Shown piece by piece: positions 1 through 11,102 of a stretch of 64,000 bases of DNA (position 1 is its first letter; each line of letters begins with the position of its first letter). A program made the translations under genes and the position numbers. The stretch covers positions 14,082,006-14,146,005 of the forward strand of contig CM039506.1 of NCBI GenBank assembly GCA_022432975.1. Reading direction: 5' to 3'. The notes under the pieces were generated by a model. It saw only the letters and a list, made by a program, of their open reading frames with translations. It was not told the DNA's origin and made no database searches. The DNA comes from Begonia masoniana (Eukaryota; Streptophyta; Magnoliopsida; Cucurbitales; Begoniaceae).

Positions 1-2
1 GT

Positions 3-893
3 ATTAGCCAGTTATGTGATAAAGGATATAAAGTGATTTTTAAATCAAATTCTTGCATAATTAAGGATGCTTTAAATAGTAAGGTTCTGTTTTCAGGTTA
101 TAGGAAAGAAAATATTTATATCATTGACTTAGATAATATTGTTTGCAATGATGAAAAATGTTTTGCTGCAAAGTCTTCCAATGATTGCTGGACTTGGCAT
201 AAGAGATTAGGACATGTAAGTATGGATACCTTAGCTAAGATTACTAAGGATAATTTATTTAGGGGGATTCCTAAGATATCCTTTGAGAAGGATAAGGTCT
301 GTGAAGCCTGCCAAATGGGTAAGTAGATCAAAAGTTTCTTTGCATCGAAGAATGCAATCTCCACTTCCAAGCCTCTTCAACTTCTTCACATGGACCTCTT
401 CGGTCCTTCAAATGTAGCCAGCTTAGGAGGTAAACTCTATGCCTTTGTCATTGTAGATGACTTCTCTAGGTTCATATGGGTATTCTTTCTGAAGTCAAAG
501 GATGAAACTTTTGGTACATTCTCTAGATTTAGAAAAAGAGTTCAAAATGAAAAGGAGTTCACCATTGTTGCTATTCGTAGTGATCATGGTGGAGAGTTTG
601 AAAATGAGAAATTTGAACTCTTGTGTCTCAAATATGGAATTGAGCACAATTTCTCTTCCCCTAGAACTCCTCAGCAAAATGGTGTTGTTGAGAGGAAGTA
701 TAGATCCCTCCAAGAGCTTGCTAGGACTATGCTAAATGAAAATTCTCTTCCAAAGTATTTATGGGCTGAAGCTGTTTCAACATCTTGCTATGTGCTTAAT
801 CGGGTCTCTATAAGACCTATCCTTGAGAAAACTCCGTATGAATTTTGGAATGAAAAACTCCCTCTGTCAAGTATTTTAAAGCTTTTGGTTTAA
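3..893 (+). pseudogene. copia pol fragment: GAG-pre-integrase and integrase core
   Basis: Open from base 3 in frame 3, with one in-frame stop at 324-326 (a CAG-to-TAG type change) just after the zinc-binding HHCC region (WHKRLGH ... CEACQ). The integrase core follows from about 366. The catalytic acidic residues are visible in MDLFGP, in RSDHGGEFEN, and in the glutamate of NGVVERKY. Around 865-895 the frame shifts twice within about 30 bases, ending this segment. The domain order (integrase before reverse transcriptase) is copia, not gypsy. Its start lies off the window. It is non-functional as it stands. Confidence 0.9.
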
Positions 894-896
894 ATG

Positions 897-2874
897 CTTC
901 ATTCTTAACACTAAGGATAACTTAGGAAAATTCGATTCCAAATCTGATCTTGGAATTTTTCTGGATTATTCTCTTTCCATTAAAGCTTATAGAGTGTTCA
1001 ATAGGAGAACTCTAGTTGTAGAGGAATCTGTACATGTCAACTTTGATGAGTCCCCTCAGCTCACAATCAATGTGGATGAGGATGTTTCTTTAGAAAAGCA
1101 TCTAGATTCCCTTTCCCTAGATAAGCCCACAGATACCCTTCAAGGAGAAAAATCCCTAGAACCCTCTTCAAATTCTCTAGAAATTGTTCCTGTCAAGGAT
1201 GAAAATTTTGCCCTTCCTAGAGATTGGAAATATGTCAAAAATCATCCTTTAGATGAAGTCTTAGGTGATCCTTCCTTAGGAGTAAAGACTAGATCTTCTC
1301 TTAGGAACCTCTGTGCCAATGTGGCATTCATTTCTCAAGTAGAGCCTAAGAAATTTGAAGAGGCCGAGAATGATGATAATTGGATTTTGGCTATATAAGA
1401 GGAGTTAAATCAATTTGAAAGGAGCAAGGTATGGAAACTTGTTCCACGGCCTAAGGATCATCCTATTATTGGAACTAAATGGGTTTACAAGAACAAAATG
1501 GATGAAAATGGGATTGTTGTAAGAAACAAGGCTAGACTAGTTGCTAAGGGATACTCTCAAGAAGAAGGTATTGATTTTGAGAATCTTTTTGCCCTTGTAG
1601 CTAGATTAGAGTCAATTAGAATGCTCTTAGCTTTTGCTTGCTACAAGAACTTCACACTCTTTCAAATGGATGTAAAGAGTGCATTCTTAAATGGTTACAT
1701 CACTGAAGAAGTTTATGTTGAGCAACCCCTAGGATTTGAAACCTTTGATAAACCCAATCATGTATACAAACTTAGGAAGGCTCTTTATGGTTTAAAACAA
1801 GCCCCTAGGGCTTGGTATGATATGTTGAAGAATTTTCTTGAGGAAAAGAAATTTAAAAAGGGTATTACAGATTCAACTCTATTTGTCAAGCAATCGGATA
1901 ATGAAATACTTATAGTTCAAATCTATGTCGATGACATTATTTTTGGATCAACTAATGTCACTCTGTGTGATGAATTTTCTTCCCTAATGCAAAGTGAATT
2001 TGAAATGAGTATGATGGGGGAGCTAAAATTCTTCCTAGGATTCCAGATCAGTCAAACTCCTGATGGCATTTTCTTTTGTCAAGAAAAATACATTAAGGAG
2101 CTCCTAAAGAAATTTGGTTTAGAATATGTTAAGTCCTCTAGAACTCCCATGAGTACCACTACCAAATTGGACAAAGATGAAAATGGAACAAGTGTTGATA
2201 TTAAAAAATATCGTGGTATGATTGGATCTTTGTTATATCTGACTGCTAGTAAGCCAGATATTCTCTTTAGTGTCTGTCTCTGTGTTAGATTTCAAGCTGC
2301 ACCTAAGGAATCTCACTTATCTGCGGTCAAAAGAATTTTCAAATATTTGAGTGGGACTTATGACTTAGGTTTATGGTATCCGAAGGGTACTTCTTTCGAT
2401 CTCATAGAATACTCAGATTCTGATTATGCTGGAACTCTAGTTGATAGGAAAAGCACCAGTAGAATATGTCAATTCCTTGGTGAATCTCTAGTTTCCTGGT
2501 ACTCTAAGAAGCAAAATTCTGTTGCACTTTCAACGGCTGAAAGTGAATATATTGCTGCCGGCAGTTGTTGTGCACAAATGTTGTGGATGAAGCAGACCTT
2601 GGAGGACTATAATCTTTTCTATGATAGGATTCTTATTCTGTGTGACAACACCAGTGCAATAAATATTTTCAAGAATCCAATCCAACATTCTAGAACTAAG
2701 CATATCGAGGTTAGGTATCACTTCATCAGAGATTATGTTCAAAGAGGTGATATTTCTTTAGAATTTGTCAATTCTGTAGATCAACTAGCTGATATTTTTA
2801 CCAAGCCTTTGGATGAAAAGACCTTCAACAATATTAGAATAAGGTTAGGTCTCATTCGTGTTGAGAAAAACTAA
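897..2874 (+). pseudogene. copia pol fragment: reverse transcriptase and RNase H
   Basis: Frame 1 is open from about 897 to the natural stop at 2872-2874, except for one in-frame TAA at 1396-1398. The reverse transcriptase starts near 1410 and has the YVDD catalytic motif ([10 protein letters not shown], near 1925). RNase H follows, with acidic residues in SDSDYAG and the TAESEYIA block, and the domain ends in the usual ADIFTKPL tail. The enzyme would copy element RNA into DNA inside virus-like particles. The length from reverse transcriptase to stop fits the family, so the damage is limited to point lesions and the frameshifts upstream. Confidence 0.92.
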
Positions 2875-3214
2875 GGTTCTTCTTCTGTTGGTAAATTTTG
2901 AGTAATAGAGCAGATTGGTCAATGAAGGCATCGAAAGATATGCATCATCCATTTACCATCGGAAGATGTATATCTACCGATATGTATCAGAAGATATATT
3001 CTTTAATCTGTTGACACGTGTCACCCATTGGGCGATATCGGTGTTACTGGTTTGTCTTCATATATTCGGGCGAATCCCTAATTTAAACTCACTTGTTTGA
3101 GACGCTTCATATTTTTCGCGCTCTTTCGAAAACTCCTGCCCTATCTGTCGTTTCCTTACTTCCAAATCTTCCTCTCCTTCGAGTTTTCGCATCCAGAAAG
3201 CTGTTTCATCGATC
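2875..3214 (+). other. spacer between pol and envelope-like ORF
   Basis: No convincing coding sequence. It is a plain leader to the next ORF, as expected in Sireviruses where the downstream ORF is made from a separate or spliced transcript. I see no clear splice acceptor that I could defend. Confidence 0.5.
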
Positions 3215-5176
3215 ATGGCATCTTCATCTCGCGCTGTTCAGGAACCAGCTAAGAAAAAGGCCAAGGTTTCCGTTCCTCAGCCACGAGAACTTCCTCGTGC
3301 AACTGAATGGCCGTCTCTCTACTTTCTCAGTCGTGATGCCGAAGCAAGGTATCATGATGATTTTAAGCATAAATCTCTAATTCCTAGTCGGGGTATTATC
3401 TTGGAGGACTTTGATGGCTTGGATTTAATTGAACCCCTGAAGAGTCTTGGTCTGTTGGGGTTATTTGACGTTGAATCTTTCTATTATCTCGTAGCCATTA
3501 AAATGTTTTATGCCAATCTTGGCTACCCTTCTGACTTCTCTACAGTTTCGAGCTATATGTATGGAAAACACATAGTTCTAACATCCCAATCAATCAATGA
3601 GCTGTTGGAAAGCCCCCTTTTGGATTCTCAAGTCAAGTTCTTTGCGTCAGGAAATGAGCCTCCATTCCTTAACTCTCCTGAGGGTCAACATCAAGGCTCG
3701 GCTCTTTCATCAGATGATAGGATACAACATCATTCCAAAGGGTGGTCACTACAATCAAGTGAGTGGCATGGAACTGTTTATTCTGTATGCACTCTTCCAA
3801 AAGAAACTTTTCAATGTGGGATACATTGTGTTAAGAAGGATGATTCAAAGTGTTTCAGCCAGGGCTTTATATCTTCCTTACAATCTGCTTCTCATGAAAA
3901 TCTTTGAGAAGTTTGCTGTACAATTTTTAGAGGAAGATGAGCCTTTTCGTCTTCAACCTTCTAGCTTTTACTCCCTCACCACTTTGAACAGAATGAGGAT
4001 AAAAAGGAATAGACAAGGGATTTTTGTCTTAGATAAGTCTCGCCGGAAGGGTTCTAAGGCACAGTCTATCAAGCTAAGGAAGAGGAAACTTGTCCTGTAT
4101 GAGGAATCAATTAACGAAGGAGGGGATGAATCTGAGATCCCTGCCTTTGATAATTCACCTTCCACTTCTCAGGTGTCTCGCTCCCACCCTCCTCCTCCTC
4201 CTGTTCCCAGACACCCTTCCCCCACACATACTTTTGTGGCGCCTCCTGTTCACTCATCTGTGCCTCTTCTACCTCCAGAGAGTCTAACTTCTCCTTCACC
4301 TACTCCTCTTTTGCCATCTCTGCCTGCTCCACCTCTCATTTCTCCAGTTCCACCCACTGCTCCTCAAGTCCAAACCTCCTCCCCAACTTCAAACCTTCAA
4401 ATTGCTCCTCAAACTCCAAAGACCTATCAGAGGAGATCTTCCATAAGTGAGGAACAATTTTCTGAGTTAATGACTCGCATAGAAAGCTTCGGCATTGCTC
4501 TCTCCTCTGTTCAGGATCAGATGAATAAATCTTTAGATGCCAAGCTCACTAAGAGCAGAGTGGACATGAGCATAGATCTTGACTCTGTTCAGGAAAGGTT
4601 GACTAGAAGGATGGATAGACTTGAAGGCTCTTTCTCCAGGGACTTTCGGTCTCTTCAGTCTAACATTCAAGGTCTTCAGCCAGAACTGCCTCGACCTCTT
4701 TGTTACTCAGCGGCTTGTTCTGAAGATTTCCTTCCTCTATCATCAGACCTGAGGTTGACCAGGCAGTGAACTTCATGCCTTTAGATATCCAAGATGCTAA
4801 GCTCAGGTTCACTGATCCTTTTAGTTCCCATGTCTCCGAGTCTACATCTGATCTTCAAGGGTCAATGGCTGCTCTTCAGGCCGTTCCTCCAGTAGAGCCA
4901 CCACCATGTTTGGACTTGGTGGAATATCGAGGACCCTCTCCATCTGCTGCTTCTTTGCTAGAGCCTCCTCCATGTATGGATTTGGTGGTCTCTCAAGAAC
5001 CATTTCCACCTTCTGCTCCATGTATGGACTTGGTGGTATATCAAGAACCGCTCCCTCTTGATATTGCATCACTTCAAGCACTCATAGATACTTATTTCTT
5101 TCCGAACCTTGAAGTGCCTTTGTCGCTTATACAAGCGTTTTGGAAGCGTTTTTTTAGATTTAGTTTAAATAGGTGA
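3215..5176 (+). pseudogene. Sirevirus envelope-like ORF, frameshifted
   Basis: Begins with ATG at 3215 (MASSSRAVQEP). The first about 130 codons resemble the N-terminal domain found in plant 'putative plant transposon protein' families downstream of Sirevirus pol. The frame then moves from frame 2 to frame 3 between about 3597 and 3660, continues to 4769, and returns to frame 2 for the last part (to 5176). Along the chain I see a basic stretch near 4010-4090, a proline-rich segment at about 4170-4400, and a heptad-like helical region at about 4430-4690. The last part carries three copies of a PPPCMDLV-type repeat. The role of this protein family is unknown; 'envelope-like' is a positional name. 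No clear signal peptide or membrane anchor is visible. Confidence 0.75.
4890..5055 (+). repeat. short tandem repeat at the end of the envelope-like ORF
   Basis: Three imperfect copies of a unit that reads roughly 'cctccatgtatggacttggtggt' separated by spacers, giving repeated PP(P)C(M/L)DLV peptides. Expansion within the coding region is the simplest explanation. Confidence 0.6.
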
Positions 5177-5475
5177 TATATTTTTTTTGTAAACAATTTT
5201 ACTGCTATCCCCATATTTGGTATTCTGATTTTCCTCTTTCATTAATATACACATGTTGAGTTGTTGATTGCTTTATTTTATTTTTTTTATAATGTCAAAG
5301 GGGGAGAAATCTGTGTATTGTGAACTGAAATGAACTGCTGAACTATTATGAACTGTTCTGTTATTTTAAAACTAAATTGGCTGGCATGCACGTGCTGTGA
5401 GGGAGCTAGAATTATGGGGGAGTGTTTGTCAATCAATTAATACTCATAGTTTGTCATCATCAAAAAGAGGGAGAT
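5177..5475 (+). promoter_or_regulatory. 3' non-coding region with multiple polypurine tracts
   Basis: No ORF. Three purine tracts lie in a row: CAAAGGGGGAGAAA near 5296, a TGGGGGAG tract near 5414, and AAAAAGAGGGAGA at 5462-5474 directly before the LTR. Repeated purine tracts before the 3' LTR are a known Sirevirus trait. The last one would prime plus-strand DNA synthesis. Confidence 0.75.
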
Positions 5476-5892
5476 TGTTGACTTAAATTATATTTAAGTC
5501 TAACGATGTTTTTGATGATGTGTTTTTAAGTAATGTAATTTGATTGACATTATGTTGCTGAAAATAATAAGCTGATTATTGTATTAAATATATGAGATTA
5601 ATGAATAAATAAATAATTATGTTATTTGCATTTATCTGGAAATGCCCTTTGAAAAGAGTATTTTAGTTGTCTAATAAATCTGTTTGAGTGTTCAGAAAAA
5701 CAGGGCTGAAATTGTTTTATATTGTATATCCACCGATGGCAAAGAAAAGTTTACATCTACCGCTGGCATTCAAAGGCCACATCGATCGCTGGCATTCAAA
5801 TGCCACATCCACCGCCAGCTAAACGACAAAATCCACATCCACCGCAGGCATTCTAAGGCTACATCCACCGCTAGCAAAAAATAGTGCACATC
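5476..5892 (+). mobile_element. Sirevirus 3' LTR, left part
   Basis: Starts TGTTGACTTAAATT immediately after the purine tract. From about 5725 it carries several imperfect copies of a 'catccaccg(c/a)tggcattcaaag' unit with 'aaacgacaaa' spacers. It is cut at 5892 by solo LTR A and resumes at 8941. Without the insert the LTR would be about 1.37 kb. Confidence 0.8.
5888..5892 (+). repeat. target duplication of solo LTR A, left copy (ACATC)
   Basis: ACATC at 5888-5892 is repeated exactly at 8941-8945, flanking the inserted LTR. Confidence 0.95.
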
Positions 5893-6428
5893 TGTAGCAC
5901 CCGGTTCCTATTAAACCAAATTTAATTTATCAAATTATGATGTACTAATTTTTGAAGAATTTGGAGAAAAAGTGATTATGTTAGTTAATGAGTATACGAG
6001 GGCAAAAAAGGTAATTAGATATTTAAAAGTGGATAACATATTTAAGGAAAGAGGTTTTGGGTTTAATGCACTGTAGTCGCCATTCTGTTTATCCCTCTCT
6101 CTCTCGGCCATCAGTTCTTTAGCAGGAACCTTTAGGCAACTCCCCTGCCCAATTTTTCCTTCAACCAAGGTAAGTTTTGATTCGATTACTTGCTGCTTTA
6201 GTGTCTAGGTAACTGATGGATGGCAATGTATGCGTTTTAGAAGTGCTGTGAGTGAGGGATGAGATTTGAGGTTTAGCGAGGAATCGGGAATGGTGAAGAA
6301 AAGAACTCCCAGGACTATCCCCTTAGATTTTCGAATGTTTAGAATGAAGTTTAAGTAATGCTGTGCTTATGTTTTAGGTGAGCCAGCTCTTGGAATATCC
6401 TGCAACTAGGAACCTCTCGGGAAGCCAA

Positions 6429-6911
6429 GTAAGTGAAGTAATGTGTGTGCCTTCGGGCCTACATCACAAAACAGTAGGTTTATGCATGTTTGAGTGTTTT
6501 CTTTATGTCATGCATCATGTTTTTGAAGAAAATACGAAAATGAATTTATATGAAATGTTATGGCAAGGTATGAACAGATTGAAACAGAATAGCTATTAAG
6601 GGAAGTAATCCGCCCCTTAATCGAGTAGAGGATTTATAACTTTGGGAGAACTGATCCCACTCCCAATGGAATTGAGAGATCAGATCAGCTGTTAAGGGAA
6701 CTAATCTGCCCCTTAATTGAGAAGAGGATGTATGACTTTGGGAAAGTTGATCCACCTCCCAATAGAACCGAGGGATCATATCAGTGAATGAACAAAATTG
6801 CAACTGAGTTGTGAGAGTAGAAACTACATGATTAGGATTTATGTTTTAGTATTCCATTTCATTTGCTTTACTTGCTTAGCATTAGGCTAATAGGTGAGTT
6901 TTGTGATGTAG
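6429..6911 (+). other. candidate LTR intron 2 of LTR A with paired ends
   Basis: 5' splice site CAA|GTAAGT at 6429. GCC-TTCG-GGC hairpin at 6449-6458. Strand CCTACATCACAAAAC at 6458-6472. Its exact complement GTTTTGTGATGTAGG is at 6898-6912, and the AG acceptor (6910-6911) lies inside it. Two roughly 92-bp tandem modules lie between. Confidence 0.6.
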
Positions 6912-7327
6912 GTGTGGAGGTAACTACTAGAGAGTTCTCTGAATTTACTGAGGAATAGACGAAGCTGTTGAATCACATCCATGCCACGGTTTCGTGTTCT
7001 GATGAGGCGGTTTAGCAAATGTCTGTAGGTGAAGTTTCAGTAGTTAAGCGTTTTATTGATGAGTACTGAGGATTTAATGACAGTAGTTATTTGATGTTTA
7101 ATAGCCTCGGGATTTTCTTCTCTGCCAAAGAAAACGTGATTTAAATGTAGTTGAGGTTTATTATTTCCAAAGTTATGTCGAGGATACGGATGTTGTTCTT
7201 TTGTTAATGGTTTTTGTTGAATGTCAGATGTTATTTGGGGTCAGGTTGTTTTAAATGCTTTGAGTAAAGTTTGTAAGTTCCACCATCGGTGAATGAAGTT
7301 CACCGGTGGATGTTTGTGTTTTTGCCT

Positions 7328-8400
7328 ACCGGCAGATTTAGACGATCGGATGAAGGAAATCATCCGGCTGACGTCACCGGTGGAGGAGAGATAAAGTCGA
7401 TCGGATGAACCGGCAGATTTAGACGATCGGATGAAGGAAATCATCCGGCTGACGTCACCGGTGGATGTTTGTGTTTTTGCCTACCGGCAGATTTAGACGA
7501 TCGGATGAAGGAAATCATCCGGCTGACGTCACCGGTGGATGTTTGTGTTTTTGCCTACCGGCAGATTTAGACGATCGGATGAAGGAAATCATCCGGCTGA
7601 CGTCACCGGTGGATGTTTGTGTTTTTGCCTACCGGCAGATTTAGACGATCGGATGAAGGAAATCATCCGGCTGACGTCACCGGTGGATGTTTGTGTTTTT
7701 GCCTACCGGCAGATTTAGACGATCGGATGAAGGAAATCATCCGGCTGACGTCACCGGTGGATGTTTGTGTTTTTGCCTACCGGCAGATTTAGACGATCGG
7801 ATGAAGGAAATCATCCGGCTGACGTCACCGGTGGATGTTTGTGTTTTTGCCTACCGGCAGATTTAGACGATCGGATGAAGGAAATCATCCGGCTGACGTC
7901 ACCGGTGGATGTTTGTGTTTTTGCCTACCGGCAGATTTAGACGATCGGATGAAGGAAATCATCCGGCTGACGTCACCGGTGGATGTTTGTGTTTTTGCCT
8001 ACCGGCAGATTTAGACGATCGGATGAAGGAAATCATCCGGCTGACGTCACCGGTGGATGTTTGTGTTTTTGCCTACCGGCAGATTTAGACGATCGGATGA
8101 AGGAAATCATCCGGCTGACGTCACCGGTGGATGTTTGTGTTTTTGCCTACCGGCAGATTTAGACGATCGGATGAAGGAAATCATCCGGCTGACGTCACCG
8201 GTGGATGTTTGTGTTTTTGCCTACCGGCAGATTTAGACGATCGGATGAAGGAAATCATCCGGCTGACGTCACCGGTGGAGGAGAGATAAAGTCGATCGGA
8301 TGAAGGAAATCATCCGGCTGACGTCACCGGTGGATGTTTGTGTTTTTGCCTACCGGCAGATTTAGACGATCGGATGAAGGAAATCATCCGGTTGACGTCA
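7328..8400 (+). repeat. 74-bp tandem array in LTR A
   Basis: About 13 copies of a 74-bp unit that contains ACCGGCAGATTTAGACGATC, the inverted repeat GGATGA ... TCATCC, and GACGTCACCGGTGGATG. From about 7483 on, copies are nearly identical. A variant with 'ggaggagagataaagtcg' occurs near 7382 and again near 8277. No ORF use is likely. Confidence 0.95.
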
Positions 8401-8940
8401 TCGGAAGATGTAGGAAGACTTTCGTCGTCTTATGACCGGTGGCTGCGAGCGATAGATTTTTTGTCACTTAGTGACCGGGCGATGTAATCAGTTTTGTTTT
8501 GTCTTGTAAAAAAAGGGACTTTGTCATTTAGTCATCGGTGGACGTCGTTTGTTTAATCCACCGGATGACGTAGCCGAAGTTTTGTCGTTTTGTCACCGGA
8601 AGAAGCCTTCTGTTTTCTGCTTCAGCCACTTCCGTTGACTTAGCTCAGCGGCAGATGCGTTTGACCTTTGCAACTTTTAAAGTATTTCGCGATTTAAACC
8701 TTTATTTCTCTTGACCGATTATTCCTTAACATCCCAACCGATTATTCAAGCATTGTTCTATAGTTTTGTTTAACTCTATTTTTGCTCAAATGATTTCCGC
8801 TGCAAGTCTTTAAATGTTTTGAGGTTTTAGAAAATGTCAAATTTTGACTTTCGAGCGAAGTTTTAAATTTAGTCCAAGGTTTCTTAGTTATGTTCGAGCT
8901 ATGAGTAACGAACCGGGTTTATATAATTCGGGGCGTTACA

Positions 8941-9897
8941 ACATCCACCGCTGGCATTCAAAGTTTACATCCACCGCCAGCTACACGACAAAAGTACACA
9001 TCCACCGCTATAATTCAAAGAAGACATACACCGCTAGCTAAACGACAAAGGTTAGCTAAACGACAAATTTCTGAAGACTTCTACTGATGAAAATTTGAAG
9101 ACTTCTACCGATGGAATTTTGAAGACTTCTACCGATGGTATTTTAAAGATACATTTACCTATGGCGGTTCAAGCATTGTAAAGAACAACATCTACCAATG
9201 AACAGTATCTTCCGCCAGATTTTAAAAATACTGCGAAGCTACAGTCATAGTCGCCCAGAGCTTTAACTCCTGTCCATTAATGGCGAAGCACGAAAGCAAC
9301 TTTAGAACGAAACGGCTAGCTGTCTAAGTACAGATGCTTCTCCAACGGTAATATTTTTCCATATCCAGAAAGAAGCATTCAAGTATTGACGCCGATTACA
9401 GACAGAGTATAAAAGAGAAGAAAGAAGCTCGGGAAAAGAACTTTTGCTGAAATTCATCTTCGAACCCTAACGAGCAGACTTTTGTAAATAACTCTGTATT
9501 CTCTTCTACATCTCTCTGATTCTAAACTTGAGATTCAATCTCTGAGAGAGTGTAGTTTGTGCTGAAAAACTACATACTTACAATTGTGTAAAGGCAGTGG
9601 ATTGTCGTCCATGAAGAACAATCTGGTTTTGTAAAAGGCTGTAGATCGACGCTCGAAAAGTTCGATCTGGTTTTCTCATGAGGAGAAGGAAAGAATCTTC
9701 AAGGGGGAGCCTTGAAGCGTGGACGTAGGCAAGCTTAGCCGAACCACGTTAAAAACTGTGGTGTCAATTTCTCTCTCTCTCTCTCCTTTATTGTTTGATT
9801 ATTTGCTATTTTTTTATCAGCTGAACAGAAGAGAGAAATTGATTAGATTAACAAATTAAGTTTAAAAAGTCTAATTCACTTCTCTCTTAGATTAACA
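8941..9897 (+). mobile_element. Sirevirus 3' LTR, right part
   Basis: Resumes with the second ACATC and the same 'catccaccgctggcattcaaag' repeats as before the insert, followed by 'cttctaccgatgg' repeats (9070-9140). A TATA box lies at 9408-9415. Downstream is a typical long leader region. The end is placed at about 9897 by the pyrimidine-rich tail and a CA dinucleotide; it may be off by some tens of bases. Confidence 0.7.
9408..9415 (+). promoter_or_regulatory. TATA box of the Sirevirus LTR
   Basis: TATAAAAG, about 70% into the LTR, where the U3/R border is expected. Confidence 0.7.
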
Positions 9898-11102
9898 AAT
9901 TCATCTTATGTTTTATTTCTATTCGAGTTTAAAAGAAATTTTATATCACTTATTATTTTGTTATGTTTATGAATGAATTTATTAAGTTTTGTTTTCAAAT
10001 GACCATTTGATATCATAGATTTTATTTTAATGAACACTTATGGATTTTAAGACTTCCACTGTACGTTTTCAATAAACTGATTTCGAATTTTAAGTGAACT
10101 ATTTTAAAGAAAAAGAAAGTAAAAACGATGTGCTACGGGATGTTATATATTATGATAGTATGTCACGACGACACCATCAAAAGTCAAGATTGTGATATAC
10201 ACATTTACACTAAACCTAATCATAATAATGTAATTAGGCGTATGATTTTTTTTTATTATGTTTATCATGATCAATAATTATATGATTTATCATTTTTATC
10301 ATACACCACCACAAAACATGTTATTTACCATGCTCCTGCAACACTAGTTTCACCAAATGTGACTTTTATAAACACTACAACTATAAACACAAACACACAC
10401 AGCGGAAACAGACCAATACACACACTTGGCCCAAGAGTTTCGAGCCTGTGTCTATCCTTAGCTTAAGCCTCTTAACCCTCTAATCAACCTTGGCCTTATC
10501 ATTTTGGTTGTCATCTGTTTTTGAAAAATATGAAACACAATGGGATGATCTAGGGAAGCTCAGTAAATAAATCTAATACTCAAGAACTACAAAGTTATGC
10601 AATTTACAAGAATAGGACCAACCCATATTCCAAATTTTAACTCTAGACTTCCAATCGTATCTTAAGAATGTATGATATAAACATCATGAGATACATGTCT
10701 TTCACATGGAAATGCTATTATTTAAATGTTCAATGCATAAATTAAATTCCATTTAATTAAGGAATTTCATTTTAGCAAGTACCGTATTAACACATTATTA
10801 TGAGTGTTAATATGCATGATCATATAACTCATCGTATGTAAAGACACACACGCTATGTAGCCCCTTACTGGTGGTTTTCCCAATAAGTGTATACATCTCA
10901 TATAATATACCTCTGGAGGGTTAGGAAATTTCAATCCAAGAGGGACTAACAGTCACTCCCCTTCTATTACCCATGCTTTACATACATTATACAATACGTA
11001 GCCGGTTAGATATATTGGGCTCGAGAGTGACCAATCATACCTCCTTTAATACTATTTGTATATATAAATAGTACATGATGCATGGTTTACATACATTAAA
11101 TG
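9898..11102. other. AT-rich non-coding region, probable LTR remnant
   Basis: No ORF of note. Together with 14024-15300 it may be one old minus-strand LTR split by solo LTR B: the flank right of B has a splice-donor-like CTTACCTAA on the minus strand, and the left flank has an 'agcggaaac' block like those near other LTR ends. I could not fix termini or a target duplication for it. Confidence 0.35.

Larger units (their letters stand above)
5893..8940 (+). mobile_element. solo LTR A, Tekay-type gypsy
   Basis: Starts TGTAGCACCCGG, ends GGGGCGTTACA, and is flanked by ACATC on both sides, so it is a solo LTR of 3048 bp left by recombination between two LTRs. It has the same termini and internal plan as the 5' LTR of element J. 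In order: a TATA-like TATTTAAG near 6039; candidate intron 1 (6170-6377); candidate intron 2 (6429-6911); an exon with a 15-codon frame ending at 6958; a large 74-bp tandem array (about 7328-8400); and a 3' tail with the shared 'tttccgctgcaag' block. Confidence 0.95.
1..9897 (+). mobile_element. Ty1/copia Sirevirus-like retrotransposon, 3' half
   Basis: The order integrase, reverse transcriptase, RNase H, envelope-like ORF, purine tract and LTR is seen directly. A copia-order pol followed by an extra envelope-like ORF is the known hallmark of Sireviruses. The 5' LTR, gag and protease lie beyond the left edge, so the target duplication cannot be checked. The right end is approximate: I place it at a CA near 9897, after the pyrimidine-rich LTR tail. 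Solo LTR A (5893-8940) interrupts the 3' LTR. All coding parts carry stops or frameshifts, so this copy is dead. Confidence 0.85.

Noticed and set aside
7328..8400. Regular repeat with palindromic parts resembling a CRISPR array
   Set aside because: Whole 74-bp units are identical with no unique spacers, and the array lies inside a plant LTR. The same holds for the 17-bp array at 22252-23366.
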